From an uncultured Chitinophagaceae bacterium (lineage in GTDB: Bacteria > Bacteroidota > Bacteroidia > Chitinophagales > Chitinophagaceae), in contig CALCII010000013.1 in assembly GCA_937907395.1 (NCBI GenBank), positions 558,001-622,000 on the forward strand: 64,000 bases of DNA. The letters are read 5' to 3'. Position numbers and translations under genes: made by a program. Below the pieces are notes generated by a model, which was not told the origin of the DNA, did not search any database, and saw nothing but the letters and a program-made list of their open reading frames with translations. Shown piece by piece: positions 8,830 to 17,330 of this stretch (positions within the stretch are counted from its first letter, which is position 1; each line of letters begins with the position of its first letter).

Positions 8830-9822
8830 GTGGCTACAAAATTCACTAAAGAAACTTACTTATACTGGTACGAGCTGATGCTTTTATTGCGTCGTTTCGA
8901 AGAAAAGGCTGGTCAACTGTACGGTATGCAGAAAATCAGGGGTTTTTGTCACCTCTATATCGGACAGGAAGCCGTTGCTGCAGGAGCTATGACAGCAACC
9001 CGTCCCGATGATAAATTCATTACCGCTTACCGTGATCACGGTTTGGCAATTGCCAAAGGTGTGAGCGCTAAAAGTTGTATGGCCGAATTATATGGTAAAG
9101 CAACCGGTTGTGCAAAAGGTAAGGGCGGTAGTATGCACTTCTTTGGTGTGGATGTGGGTTTCTTTGGCGGACATGGCATTGTAGGTGCGCAGATTGGTAC
9201 AGGTGCCGGTTTGGCTTTTGCTGAAAAATACCGTGGTACAGATAATGTGTGCCTGGCTTATTTTGGTGATGGCGCTGCCCGCCAGGGTATGTTGCATGAA
9301 ACATTCAACCTGGCCATGTTGTGGAAACTGCCGGTGATTTTCATTTGCGAAAACAACAACTATGCAATGGGTACTTCTGTTGAACGTACTTCCAATGTGA
9401 TTGATATTTACAAACTGGCCGATGCGTATGAAATGCCGGCTGATAGTGTGGATGGCATGAGTCCCGAAGCAGTACATGAAGGCATCATCCGTGCTGTGAA
9501 CCGTGCACGCCAGGGAGATGGGCCTACGTTGATTGAAATCAAAACCTATCGTTACAAAGGACACTCTATGAGTGATCCTCAGAAATACCGTTCTAAGGAA
9601 GAAGTGGAAGAATACAAGGAGAGAGACCCGATTGAATATTGTAAGAAAACATTGCTCGATAAATTTGGAGTAACTGCAGCTGAAATTGAAGTGATTGATG
9701 AACGTGTGAGAGTGGAAGTGGAAGAAAGTGTTCGCTTTGCTGAAGAAAGCCCATGGCCCGATGAGAGCGAATTGCTGAAAGACGTATATGTTCAGGAAGA
9801 TTATCCGTTCATTGTTGACTAA
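8830..9822 (+). CDS. pdhA: Pyruvate dehydrogenase E1 component, alpha subunit
   Basis: 330 residues from a GTG at 8830. The frame is open further upstream to 8737, but the extra residues are not family-like, while VATKFTKETYLYWYE is the usual N-terminus. The thiamine pyrophosphate motif runs from GDGAARQG to CENNNYAMGT (about 139-180). The phosphorylation-loop region YRYKGHSMSDPQKYR is present near 240-254. The enzyme decarboxylates pyruvate and passes the acetyl group to lipoyl-E2. The beta subunit gene is not in the window, so E1 alpha and beta are encoded apart. Confidence 0.93.
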   Translation: MATKFTKETYLYWYELMLLLRRFEEKAGQLYGMQKIRGFCHLYIGQEAVAAGAMTATRPDDKFITAYRDHGLAIAKGVSAKSCMAELYGKATGCAKGKGGSMHFFGVDVGFFGGHGIVGAQIGTGAGLAFAEKYRGTDNVCLAYFGDGAARQGMLHETFNLAMLWKLPVIFICENNNYAMGTSVERTSNVIDIYKLADAYEMPADSVDGMSPEAVHEGIIRAVNRARQGDGPTLIEIKTYRYKGHSMSDPQKYRSKEEVEEYKERDPIEYCKKTLLDKFGVTAAEIEVIDERVRVEVEESVRFAEESPWPDESELLKDVYVQEDYPFIVD

Positions 9823-9869
9823 GCAGATTGAAGAAACATTCTATTGATTAATTCGAATAAACAAAACAA

Positions 9870-10559
9870 ATGTCTGACAAGAAAAAAACAACCGCACAGG
9901 AATTGGATGAAGTGCATGTGATTAAACAAGCTAAAGATTTCTGGTCTCGTTTTTCCAAACCCATCATCTATGTTGGTGGTGCTATTATATTACTTGCTGG
10001 CGGCTGGTTGGCATACAAGAATTTTATCCAGGCTCCCAAAGAGAAAAAAGCTAATGAAGCGATCAGCAGAGCACAGGCTTATTTTGCAAAAGATTCCCTG
10101 GATCTGGCATTGAATGGCGATGGTGCAAATGCAGGTTTCCTGAAAGTGATTAAAAATTTCAGTGGTACTGAGGCTTCTAACCTGGCTCATTATTATGCTG
10201 GCGCTATCTATCTCCGTAAAGAAGATTATGCAAATGCAATCAAATACCTGAAAGATTTTTCAACAGATGCCACACAAGTACAAAGTGCTGCATGGCGTAT
10301 GCTGGGCGATGCTTACATGAGCACCGATAAGAAAGAGGAAGGTGCTTCTTTTTATGAAAAAGCAGGTAAGCTGAATGATAAAGACGAAGCTGTTTCTTCT
10401 GAAAACCTGTTTCGTGCAGCAATGGCTTATGAGTCACTTGGTAAAACAGAAAAAGCAGCCGGACTGCTGAAAATTATCAAAGAAAAATATCCACGCAGCG
10501 AAAGAGGCCCATTGGTAGATAAATACCTGGCTCGCCTGGGTGTGATCATTAATGAATAA
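9870..10559 (+). CDS. Membrane-anchored TPR protein
   Basis: 229 residues. A cytoplasmic N-terminus of about 30 residues precedes one membrane helix (about 32-51, IIYVGGAIILLAGGWLAY), then tetratricopeptide-like repeats cover about 95-220 (YAGAIYLRKEDYANAI, AWRMLGDAYMSTDKKEE, AAMAYESLGKTEKA). The architecture resembles the YfgM/tetratricopeptide 21 family that works with periplasmic folding factors; the role here is inference. It is 47 bp after pdhA and 2 bp before ribH, so probably co-transcribed with ribH. Confidence 0.78.
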   Translation: MSDKKKTTAQELDEVHVIKQAKDFWSRFSKPIIYVGGAIILLAGGWLAYKNFIQAPKEKKANEAISRAQAYFAKDSLDLALNGDGANAGFLKVIKNFSGTEASNLAHYYAGAIYLRKEDYANAIKYLKDFSTDATQVQSAAWRMLGDAYMSTDKKEEGASFYEKAGKLNDKDEAVSSENLFRAAMAYESLGKTEKAAGLLKIIKEKYPRSERGPLVDKYLARLGVIINE

Positions 10560-10561
10560 TT

Positions 10562-11059
10562 ATGGCCGACGTAAGTAACAGTAACTTATATCAAATAAAC
10601 ACAGGCACCGCTAGTTTTTCGGGTGCCTGTGTTGTTTTAGTACGCACCGAATGGAATGCGGCTGTGGTGGATAAATTAGAAGAAGGCGCCCGTAAAGTGC
10701 TGGAAGTTCAACAGGTGAAACAAGTGGTGACAATCACTGTTCCCGGTGCGGTTGAAATTCCATTTGCTATTAAACAATATGCCTCGTCTGGTAAAGAACC
10801 GAAAGCCGATGCATTTATTGCGCTGGGTTGCGTAGTGCGGGGCGATACGCCACATTTCGACTATGTGTGCCAGTCAGTGACCGACGGAGTAACACAGCTC
10901 AATCTTTCGCTCGATGTGCCCGTTATTTTTGGTGTGCTCACGGTGGAGACCCAGCGACAGGCTGAAGAACGCATTGGAGGCAAGCATGGGCATAAGGGTG
11001 AAGAAGCTGCCATTACTGCTTTAAAAATGATTGATTTAAATTTATCTTTCCGCAAGTAG
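10562..11059 (+). CDS. ribH: 6,7-dimethyl-8-ribityllumazine synthase
   Basis: 165 residues, normal for the family. It joins 5-amino-6-ribitylaminouracil with 3,4-dihydroxy-2-butanone 4-phosphate in riboflavin synthesis. Family marks are VPGAVEIPFAIK (about 59-70), ALGCVVRGDTPHFDYV (about 88-103, with the catalytic histidine) and FGVLTVETQRQAEER (about 120-134). It starts 2 bp after the TPR gene and is followed by the LutA-like gene after 12 bp. Confidence 0.96.
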   Translation: MADVSNSNLYQINTGTASFSGACVVLVRTEWNAAVVDKLEEGARKVLEVQQVKQVVTITVPGAVEIPFAIKQYASSGKEPKADAFIALGCVVRGDTPHFDYVCQSVTDGVTQLNLSLDVPVIFGVLTVETQRQAEERIGGKHGHKGEEAAITALKMIDLNLSFRK

Positions 11060-11071
11060 CGGTGAATCATC

Positions 11072-11791
11072 ATGAACGTTCAATTATTTATTCCCTGTTT
11101 TGTTGATCAGTTATACCCGCAAACAGCCTTTAATATGATTAAAGTGCTGGAGAAATTGGGTTGTACCGTTCACTACAATGAGCAACAAACCTGTTGCGGA
11201 CAACCGGCTTTTAATGCCGGTTTCCAGGAAGATTGTAAAGGAGTGGCCGGTAAGTTTTTGAAAGACTTTTCAGGTACCGATTATATTGTATCTCCCAGTG
11301 CTTCCTGCTCTGGTTTTGTACGCAATTACTATAGCAAATTGTTTGATAATTCTTCAGTTCATAATGAAGTAAAGGGTTTGCAAAAACGTTTATTTGAATT
11401 TTCTGAATTTCTTACAGACGTGCTGAAGGTGGAAGATGTGGGTGCCCGCCTGGAGGGTGTGGCAACCTATCATGATTCCTGTGCTGCTTTACGTGAATGT
11501 AAAATCAAACAAGGGCCACGCAAATTATTACAACATGTAAAAGGGCTGGAGTTAAGAGAAATGAATGATGTGGAAACCTGTTGTGGTTTTGGCGGAACCT
11601 TTGCTGTGAAGTATGAAACGATATCTGTTGCCATGGCCGATCAGAAAGTGAATAATGCATTGGCTACAGGGGCTCAATATATCATATCAACAGACCTGAG
11701 CTGCCTGATGCACCTCGAAGGTTATATCAAAGAAAAAGGACACAATCTCAAAACATTGCACCTGGCAGATGTGTTGGCAAACGGGTGGTGA
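11072..11791 (+). CDS. Cysteine-rich (CCG domain) protein, LutA/LldE-like
   Basis: 239 residues made of two cysteine-rich CCG domains: the first ends in QQTCCGQPAFNAGF (about 35-48), the second has DSCAALREC near 133 and VETCCGFGGTF near 170. This is the length and order of LutA (also called LldE or YkgE), a subunit of iron-sulfur lactate oxidases. LutB and LutC are not next to it, so the enzyme it belongs to is uncertain; an oxidoreductase subunit related to heterodisulfide reductase is also possible. It sits in the ribH operon. Confidence 0.85.
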   Translation: MNVQLFIPCFVDQLYPQTAFNMIKVLEKLGCTVHYNEQQTCCGQPAFNAGFQEDCKGVAGKFLKDFSGTDYIVSPSASCSGFVRNYYSKLFDNSSVHNEVKGLQKRLFEFSEFLTDVLKVEDVGARLEGVATYHDSCAALRECKIKQGPRKLLQHVKGLELREMNDVETCCGFGGTFAVKYETISVAMADQKVNNALATGAQYIISTDLSCLMHLEGYIKEKGHNLKTLHLADVLANGW

Positions 11792-11842
11792 TTCTTGCTT
11801 CATTTTCAAATTCCTTCATTACCAAATTTTCAAATTGTAAGT

Positions 11843-12250
11843 ATGGCTCATTGGTTAATTAAATCAGAACCGTTTAAGTACAGCTGGGATCAGTTTGTAA
11901 AGGATAAAAAAACATTCTGGGATGGAGTTCGCAATTATGCTGCACGCAATAATCTCAGGGAGATGAAAAAGGGTGATGAACTATTTTTTTATCACAGCAA
12001 CGAAGGGCTGGAGATTGTTGGTATTGCCAAAGTGGTGAAAGAGCATTACCAGGATCCTACAACCGATGAAACGGCATGGGTGGTGGTAGATGTGGCACCA
12101 GTACGTAAACTCAAGAAGCCGGTAACACTGGCACAAATGAAAGCGGATAAACGTTTGGCCAATATGGATTTGTTGCGCCTTGGCCGTTTGAGTGTGGGAA
12201 AGGTGACTGATGAAGAATGGAATGTAGTATTAGAATTAGCAGGAGAATAA
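11843..12250 (+). CDS. EVE domain protein
   Basis: 135 residues from the ATG at 11843; 16 upstream in-frame codons are not family-like. The whole protein is one EVE domain: HWLIKSEPFKYSW at the N-terminus, WDGVRNYAARNNLREM (about 30-45), GDELFFYHSN and a GI/AKVV strand. EVE domains belong to the PUA-like fold and are thought to bind modified bases in nucleic acids. It probably ends the ribH transcript, 51 bp after the LutA-like gene. Confidence 0.88.
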   Translation: MAHWLIKSEPFKYSWDQFVKDKKTFWDGVRNYAARNNLREMKKGDELFFYHSNEGLEIVGIAKVVKEHYQDPTTDETAWVVVDVAPVRKLKKPVTLAQMKADKRLANMDLLRLGRLSVGKVTDEEWNVVLELAGE

Positions 12251-12255
12251 ATTCA

Positions 12256-12361
12256 TTGGTGTCAGGACATCGGAGATGTCAGACACCTTGAATCAAATTA
12301 CTTTGAATCATCTTTCAGAAAAATAAAAAAGTGTCTGACGCCTGCGGCGTCCTGACACCAA
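12256..12361. repeat. REP-like pair of palindromes in inverted orientation
   Basis: Two 30-bp palindromes, 12258-12287 and 12331-12359, face each other across 43 bp. Each folds as an outer stem GTGTC / GACAC and an inner stem. The inner stem is GACATC / GATGTC in the left copy and GACGCC / GGCGTC in the right copy. As a pair, 12256-12268 and 12349-12361 form a 13-bp perfect inverted repeat. This resembles REP/BIME elements. No RAYT transposase is in the window. Confidence 0.75.
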
Positions 12362-12396
12362 CAAGAGAGGATCACACAGTGATCCTCTCTTGTTTT
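12360..12396 (+). terminator. Strong hairpin terminator after the EVE gene
   Basis: A perfect 16-bp stem (12360-12375 with 12379-12394) with loop ACA is followed by TT. It touches the right end of the REP-like element. The rest of the gap, 12397-12559, shows no gene; it contains only a short palindrome TTTGATCAAA near 12467 and the leader of the next gene. Confidence 0.85.
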
Positions 12397-12559
12397 AGCT
12401 ATTGGCGCTTCTTTAACAATTACGATTGGTTACATTTTGATGTGCAGTCGTATCAATGTATGAAGCTTTGATCAAAGTATGCCATATGAAATGCGGAGTC
12501 ACAAAAAATAATGACCAACGCATCACTTCACTTTTCTAACATCTAAAACATTATTCAAA

Positions 12560-13000
12560 ATGAAAAAAATCATTTTGGCTGCCACTATACTGGCGGCCGC
12601 AGGCGGAGCTTTGTATTATTATTTCAATCAAAAAGAACAACCTTCAGTCGGCAGTACAACTGCTGTTACACAAACTGCTCTCGAAGGAGATTGGCAGATC
12701 GATTCTGTTTCATTCGGTAAAACAGGGGCACCTGTTGATGCTGTTCTTTCAACAGCCGATAGCAACTATCTGAAATATACGTTCCGTTTTCAGAAAGACA
12801 GCAGTATGATTCAATTGCTGGGCGATAGTATTCTTCCGGTGAAACATGCCTATCAATGGAAGGACAGCAGCGGACTGGTGTTGATGCAGGGCGATTCATT
12901 ACAGCAAAAAACAACCGTATGGGTCAACCTGCTCAATGAAAAACAGTTTTCTTTTCAAACAGCCGACAGTACCGTTGTTCATCTTAAAAAAGTAAAATAA
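12560..13000 (+). CDS. Exported or membrane-anchored protein of unknown function
   Basis: 146 residues. Residues 4-22 are a hydrophobic signal or anchor (IILAATILAAAGGALYYYF). The rest looks like a small beta-barrel of lipocalin-like type: ALEGDWQIDSVSFG near 45-58, YTFRFQKD, then alternating strands ending in VVHLKKVK. This suggests a periplasmic domain of the kind often annotated as lipocalin-like in Bacteroidota, but I cannot assign a family with certainty. Confidence 0.65.
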   Translation: MKKIILAATILAAAGGALYYYFNQKEQPSVGSTTAVTQTALEGDWQIDSVSFGKTGAPVDAVLSTADSNYLKYTFRFQKDSSMIQLLGDSILPVKHAYQWKDSSGLVLMQGDSLQQKTTVWVNLLNEKQFSFQTADSTVVHLKKVK

Positions 13001-13009
13001 ATAAAGCAT

Positions 13010-13036
13010 GCCCCGACCATCAGTGTCGGGGCTTGT
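13010..13036 (+). terminator. Hairpin after the 146-residue protein
   Basis: Stem GCCCCGAC / GTCGGGGC (13010-13017 with 13025-13032), followed by TTGTTAT. The T-tail is weak. Confidence 0.6.
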
Positions 13037-13080
13037 TATGCAAAAATGATTCTTACTGCATCCGTATAAAAAATTATGTT

Positions 13081-13977
13081 ATGAAACAATACTTATTCAT
13101 TGCATCGATCCTGCTCTTTTTTTCCTGCAATCTTCAGGCATCAAAAGATAAATCAGTTTCAGAAAATGTAACACTGGCCGTTCAGGATGAACAACAGGTA
13201 CCCGTAGCCGATAGTGCAGGGTCACCAGCACCGGCAGGAGAAGAACAAGATCCAACGAAATCAAAAACTCCATCGTCATCCAACCCTGATAGTAAGCCCG
13301 ACTGGGATAAGAAAATCATCCGCAATGCAACACTCAACCTGGAAGTAAAGGATTATAAAAAGTATATGCAACTGATGCAGGCGGCTGCCGTAAAATACGG
13401 CGGTTATGTAGCCGATGAGCAGCAAACTGAAACCGGTTATAAAATTGAAAATACAGTTACCATTAAAGTTCCGGTAGCACAATTCCAGGCGGCAGTAGAT
13501 GCATTAACAACAGGGGATATGGTGATCAACGAAAAGAAAATTACTTCTGAAGATGTTACATCCCAGTATGTGGATACAAGGGCAAGGCTGGAAGCAAAAC
13601 GCCAAGTTCGTCTGCGTTATCTTGAATTGCTCAAACAGGCAAAGAATATGGAAGAGATTTTACAGGTGCAAACGGAGATAAACAGTATTACAGAAGAAAT
13701 TGAAAGTGCAACCGGACGAATCAATTATTTAACCAATGCTGCTGCTATGAGCACCATTTCAATAACAGTGTACCAGGTGTTGAATGAAAACGCAAATTCC
13801 TATGGCGAAGAAAGTTTCTGGCAACAGGTGAAAGATGCATTTGCAGGTGGTTGGGGTGGCATTAAAAATGTGCTGGTGGGATTGATCTATCTCTGGCCAT
13901 TTATCATTGCTATAGCCGGTGGTTTCTTTTTGATCAAACGTTTCAGGGCAAGCAAACGGAAAACAGCTCAGCAGTAA
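13081..13977 (+). CDS. DUF4349 lipoprotein
   Basis: 298 residues from the ATG at 13081. A lipoprotein signal ends in FFSC (Cys 16). A low-complexity linker (about 20-75) leads to the DUF4349 domain: IRNATLNLEVKDYKKY (about 80-95), GGYVADEQ, and a coiled coil around 165-220 (RLEAKRQVRLRYLELLKQA... MEEILQVQTEINSITEEIE). A C-terminal membrane helix (about 264-285) is followed by a basic tail. It is probably an envelope protein anchored at both ends; its role is unknown. Confidence 0.85.
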   Translation: MKQYLFIASILLFFSCNLQASKDKSVSENVTLAVQDEQQVPVADSAGSPAPAGEEQDPTKSKTPSSSNPDSKPDWDKKIIRNATLNLEVKDYKKYMQLMQAAAVKYGGYVADEQQTETGYKIENTVTIKVPVAQFQAAVDALTTGDMVINEKKITSEDVTSQYVDTRARLEAKRQVRLRYLELLKQAKNMEEILQVQTEINSITEEIESATGRINYLTNAAAMSTISITVYQVLNENANSYGEESFWQQVKDAFAGGWGGIKNVLVGLIYLWPFIIAIAGGFFLIKRFRASKRKTAQQ

Positions 13978-13990
13978 TACAGGTGTTGAA

Positions 13991-14641
13991 CTATTGATTC
14001 ACATGGGAGCTAACGATCTGCAGAAACTCTTTTCTTGGTATCATCCGTGCTCCTAAGCTTTCAAGGTGTGGTGTGTGTACCTGGCAGTCGATAAGCACCA
14101 CACCTTCTTTTTGTAACTGTTGTACGAGTGTGATAAATGCATATTTGCTGGCATTACTTTCTTTGCTGAACATACTTTCTCCAAAAAAGAGATTGCCCAA
14201 TCGGATGCCATACAATCCGCCCACCAGTTCCTCTTTGTTCCATGCTTCCACGCTTATGGCATAGCCCAGCTGGTGCAGTTCTGTATAAGCATCCACAATA
14301 TCTTCTGTAATCCATGTTCCTTCCTGGTCCATTCTTGTTTCGCCACATTGGCGGATCACTTCTTCAAATGCCTTGTTGCAGGTAACCGTAAAAGCTTTTC
14401 GTTTCAGCAATTGTTTCATGCTTTTACTGATGTACAATTCATTTGGGAAAAGCACACACCGGGGATCGGGGCACCACCAGAGCGGTGGTTCATCTTCATT
14501 AAACCAGGGGAACAATCCGCTGCGATAGGCCAGTAATAAACGGTCAACCGAAAGATCACCACCTAAGGCCAGTAATCCTTCTTCACCCGCATCATCGGCA
14601 GGAGGGAACCAAAGCTCATCTGTAAGTACATGTAGTGGCAT
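13991..14641 (-). CDS. aat: Leucyl/phenylalanyl-tRNA--protein transferase
   Basis: 216 residues. The enzyme adds Leu or Phe from tRNA to N-terminal Arg or Lys of proteins, marking them for ClpS-ClpAP. Family motifs are FPPADDAGEEGLLALGGDLS near the start, YRSGLFPWF (about 39-47), WWCPDPRC (about 54-61), and ELVGGLYGIRLGNLFFGESMFS (about 137-158). It lies 8 bp after clpS on the same strand, so substrate marking and substrate recognition are made together. Confidence 0.96.
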   Translation of the reverse strand: MPLHVLTDELWFPPADDAGEEGLLALGGDLSVDRLLLAYRSGLFPWFNEDEPPLWWCPDPRCVLFPNELYISKSMKQLLKRKAFTVTCNKAFEEVIRQCGETRMDQEGTWITEDIVDAYTELHQLGYAISVEAWNKEELVGGLYGIRLGNLFFGESMFSKESNASKYAFITLVQQLQKEGVVLIDCQVHTPHLESLGARMIPRKEFLQIVSSHVNQ

Positions 14642-14649
14642 AACAGAAA

Positions 14650-14946
14650 TTAAGCAGTTACTTCAACGGTGGCTCCAATGCCCCGTTCAGTAATGGCATC
14701 GCACATGGGTTTCAAATCGTCATAAGTGCCGTTTTTTACAGCATATTTTCCCTTTGTATGAATAATCCAGGCGCATTGGGATGCCTGTTCATGCGTATGC
14801 CCGCAAACGTCCATTAATGTTTCAATCACCCATTCAAATGTGTTTACTTCATCATTCCACACAATTAACTGGCAGGGTTCTTCCACATCGGTAAGAACGT
14901 CTTCTTCTGTTTCTTCTTTTGTTTGTGTTCCGGCGAATCCTTTCAT
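14650..14946 (-). CDS. clpS: ATP-dependent Clp protease adaptor ClpS
   Basis: 98 residues from the ATG at 14946; an upstream ATG at 14976 would add ten residues and cannot be excluded. The core has CQLIVWNDEVNTFEWVIETLM, with the N-degron binding Asn-Asp (WND) and the His of CGHTHEQA, and ends in the usual beta strand. ClpS delivers proteins with bulky N-terminal residues to the Clp protease. First gene of a two-gene operon with aat. Confidence 0.94.
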   Translation of the reverse strand: MKGFAGTQTKEETEEDVLTDVEEPCQLIVWNDEVNTFEWVIETLMDVCGHTHEQASQCAWIIHTKGKYAVKNGTYDDLKPMCDAITERGIGATVEVTA

Positions 14947-15057
14947 TGAGCTTGTAAAATTATAAAAGCTTAGCATAAAATTTACAGTATCTCAACATTT
15001 AAGGCAGCGAATCGGTTTATTTTTATGTCACTGTAATTGAAAATCACCCATTCATTC

Positions 15058-17103
15058 ATGAAGTTCAGGCTCTTACCTCTTAAACCATCTTCTGCATCCG
15101 CTTCGCAACAGGGCAAAGCGAAAGTGCTGTCTATTCAGAATACGAATCGGGGGCTTGATTTCCTGGTGGAATTATTTCAGCAAATCCGTCCTTCCGATCC
15201 CGCTAAATACGAGGAGGCCGAGCTGAGGTTCCGTTCCTTTCTCTTCCAGTTACAGGATGATCGTTCGTTATTGTTTTCATTACGAAAAGCATTGTTGTCG
15301 CAGTTTTTGAACAGCGATGTCACTTCAGCACTTACAGAAAGCGGATTATTGAGTTCACGGGGATTTATCCAGGAACTGATGTCGAAGCTGAAACATAAAA
15401 TATTGCCTCCTTTGCTCAAACAAGGTGATTTTCTTTATGTGATTGAAAAGATTTTTTATAAGAATGATGATTATAAATGGATGGAAAAAATGAATCCGGA
15501 TTTATGGATTCGTTTTTTTGAGCTGATTGGCATACAAGTGAATCTCACAGAGCCTGTCCTGATCCGGCAATTATCATTTTCACTCCGCATCCTTTCACAT
15601 CGCTTAACCATGATGGGATTGGAGAAAGAAGTGACACGGCAATATCAGCAATCAGATGATGCGGTTTTTCCTTTCCTGGAACAAAACAGGTTGGTGAATT
15701 TGCTGAATGAGCATTTGCAAAAAACCGCTGTACAGGATGAACAAATAAAAATTATTGAAGCGCTGAAAGAAGCCCTGCACAATTGTTTACAAAGCATCAA
15801 ATGGCTGAAAGATCAGCGAAGAATCAATGGTACCAGTCTTGCAGAAACATTTCTGTTTACACGAATGGAGCAACATGTGGAACGAATGTTCATGGTGATG
15901 GATGCGCTGGACCAGGACAACCAGTTTGATACAGGGCGGTTTGTACAATACCTGCTCACATTGGTTCGAAATCAAAACCGTAAGAACAGTGTGGGTGAGT
16001 TCCTTTCTCAGAACATGGGATTATTGGCCTACCAGATTTCGGAACACGGAGGCAAACGGGGCGAAACATTTATCACAGTTACACGAAAAGAATACTGGAG
16101 AATGTTTCGCAGTGCATTGGGAGGAGGTTTTATTATCTCTTTTATTGCCATCTTTAAAAACCTGCTGGGAAAAATCACTGCTCCTTATTTCTGGAAAGGT
16201 ATTTTCTATAGTGTGAATTATTCCTTTGGATTTATTGTGATTCAATCCACAGGTTCCACACTGGCCACCAAGCAGCCTGCCTTTACAGCATCTTCTGTAG
16301 CAGGGTCACTCGATAGTAAGAAACTGAAAGGAGAGCCCGATTTAAAAAGCCTGGCAATAACAGTCTCCCAGGTGAGCCGCAGCCAGATTGCATCCTTTGC
16401 CGGTAACCTGCTGGTGGTATTTCCTATGACCTATTTGCTGGCCCTGTTATTTCACCTCGCAACAGGAGCAAAGATTGCGGAAGGGGATGCCGCTATGAGT
16501 TTATTGCAGAGCCAGCATCCGTTTCAAAGCCTGGCTTTATTGTATGCCTGCTTCACCGGCTTCTTTTTGTTCCTCAGTGGATTGATTGCCGGCTGGGTGG
16601 AAAACTATGTGGTGTATGCAAGATTGCCACAACGGTTGCAGCAACATCCGTTTGTACATCATAATTTCAACGGCGGACAAAAAAGATGGTTGAACCGTTT
16701 GTTCGAAAATAACCTGGGTTCTGTTGCCGGTAGTATTTCGCTGGGTTTCTTTTTAGGGATGGCTTCATTTATCGGCCATACGTTTGGTATCCCATTTGAT
16801 ATACGGCATATTACCATTGCAGCAGGTAATACAGCCATAGGTTTTTACGGATTGGATCATGTGGTGCCGTTGAAATATATTGTAACCATTGTTAGTGGTG
16901 TATTGCTGATTGGGTTTTTAAATTTCCTCGTGAGTTTTGGACTGGCATTTTATGTAGCCGTAAAATCAAGAGGCATACGATTAAAAGAATACCCGGAGTT
17001 CTTAGGAATCCTCTGGCGGTTTATGAAAAAATATCCGGCCGATTTTATTCGTCCTCCGAAACATAGAAGGGTGCCGGAGGAGTTAGGAGTGGGGAATGAG
17101 TGA
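15058..17103 (+). CDS. PF10136-type ('site-specific recombinase', Gcr-like) membrane protein
   Basis: 681 residues from the ATG at 15058; a TTG at 15037 is an alternative. The first 330 residues are helical and soluble. The remainder holds about five to six membrane helices (near 370, 440, 500, 570, 620) with loops such as GWVENYVVYARLPQRLQQHP and the conserved FGIPFDIRHITIAAGNTAIG. This is the layout of the PF10136 family named after the gonococcal crossover recombinase. Nothing in it resembles a catalytic recombinase, and a membrane protein cannot easily be one, so the historic name is doubtful. It borders the cassette island. Confidence 0.75.
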   Translation: MKFRLLPLKPSSASASQQGKAKVLSIQNTNRGLDFLVELFQQIRPSDPAKYEEAELRFRSFLFQLQDDRSLLFSLRKALLSQFLNSDVTSALTESGLLSSRGFIQELMSKLKHKILPPLLKQGDFLYVIEKIFYKNDDYKWMEKMNPDLWIRFFELIGIQVNLTEPVLIRQLSFSLRILSHRLTMMGLEKEVTRQYQQSDDAVFPFLEQNRLVNLLNEHLQKTAVQDEQIKIIEALKEALHNCLQSIKWLKDQRRINGTSLAETFLFTRMEQHVERMFMVMDALDQDNQFDTGRFVQYLLTLVRNQNRKNSVGEFLSQNMGLLAYQISEHGGKRGETFITVTRKEYWRMFRSALGGGFIISFIAIFKNLLGKITAPYFWKGIFYSVNYSFGFIVIQSTGSTLATKQPAFTASSVAGSLDSKKLKGEPDLKSLAITVSQVSRSQIASFAGNLLVVFPMTYLLALLFHLATGAKIAEGDAAMSLLQSQHPFQSLALLYACFTGFFLFLSGLIAGWVENYVVYARLPQRLQQHPFVHHNFNGGQKRWLNRLFENNLGSVAGSISLGFFLGMASFIGHTFGIPFDIRHITIAAGNTAIGFYGLDHVVPLKYIVTIVSGVLLIGFLNFLVSFGLAFYVAVKSRGIRLKEYPEFLGILWRFMKKYPADFIRPPKHRRVPEELGVGNE

Positions 17104-17177
17104 GGGAAGGATTGAATAGGTAAGATTGGGGGATGGCTGAATAGATAGGCAAAGCGAATGAAAAAGTTGTTTATTGC

Positions 17178-17325
17178 GGCAAACGTTAAAACATTGGCGA
17201 TGTGGCGGTATTCGGTGTTCCGTCTGCTCGGTGTTATTTGTCAGCCGAAACTGAAGCTGATTAGCAAACAAAAAACTTAGAATTTACTTGACGCCCCGCC
17301 CTATTGCCACTGCAATTTTGGCTAT
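17178..17325 (-). repeat. attC-like element A, after the AlbA gene
   Basis: Imperfect inverted arms ATTGGCGATGTGGCGG (17193-17208) and CCGCCCTATTGCCACTGCAAT (17297-17315) flank a central part that includes 17221-17283. That central block aligns over its full length with element B (18469-18530): both contain GCCGAAACTGAAGCTGA and an AACAAAAA stretch. It begins right after the AlbA stop codon at 17331. Confidence 0.65.
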
Positions 17326-17330
17326 AGTTT

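Noticed and set aside
15058..17103. Active site-specific recombinase
   Set aside because: The family name is historical; membrane helices and lack of a catalytic Tyr or Ser motif argue against a recombinase.
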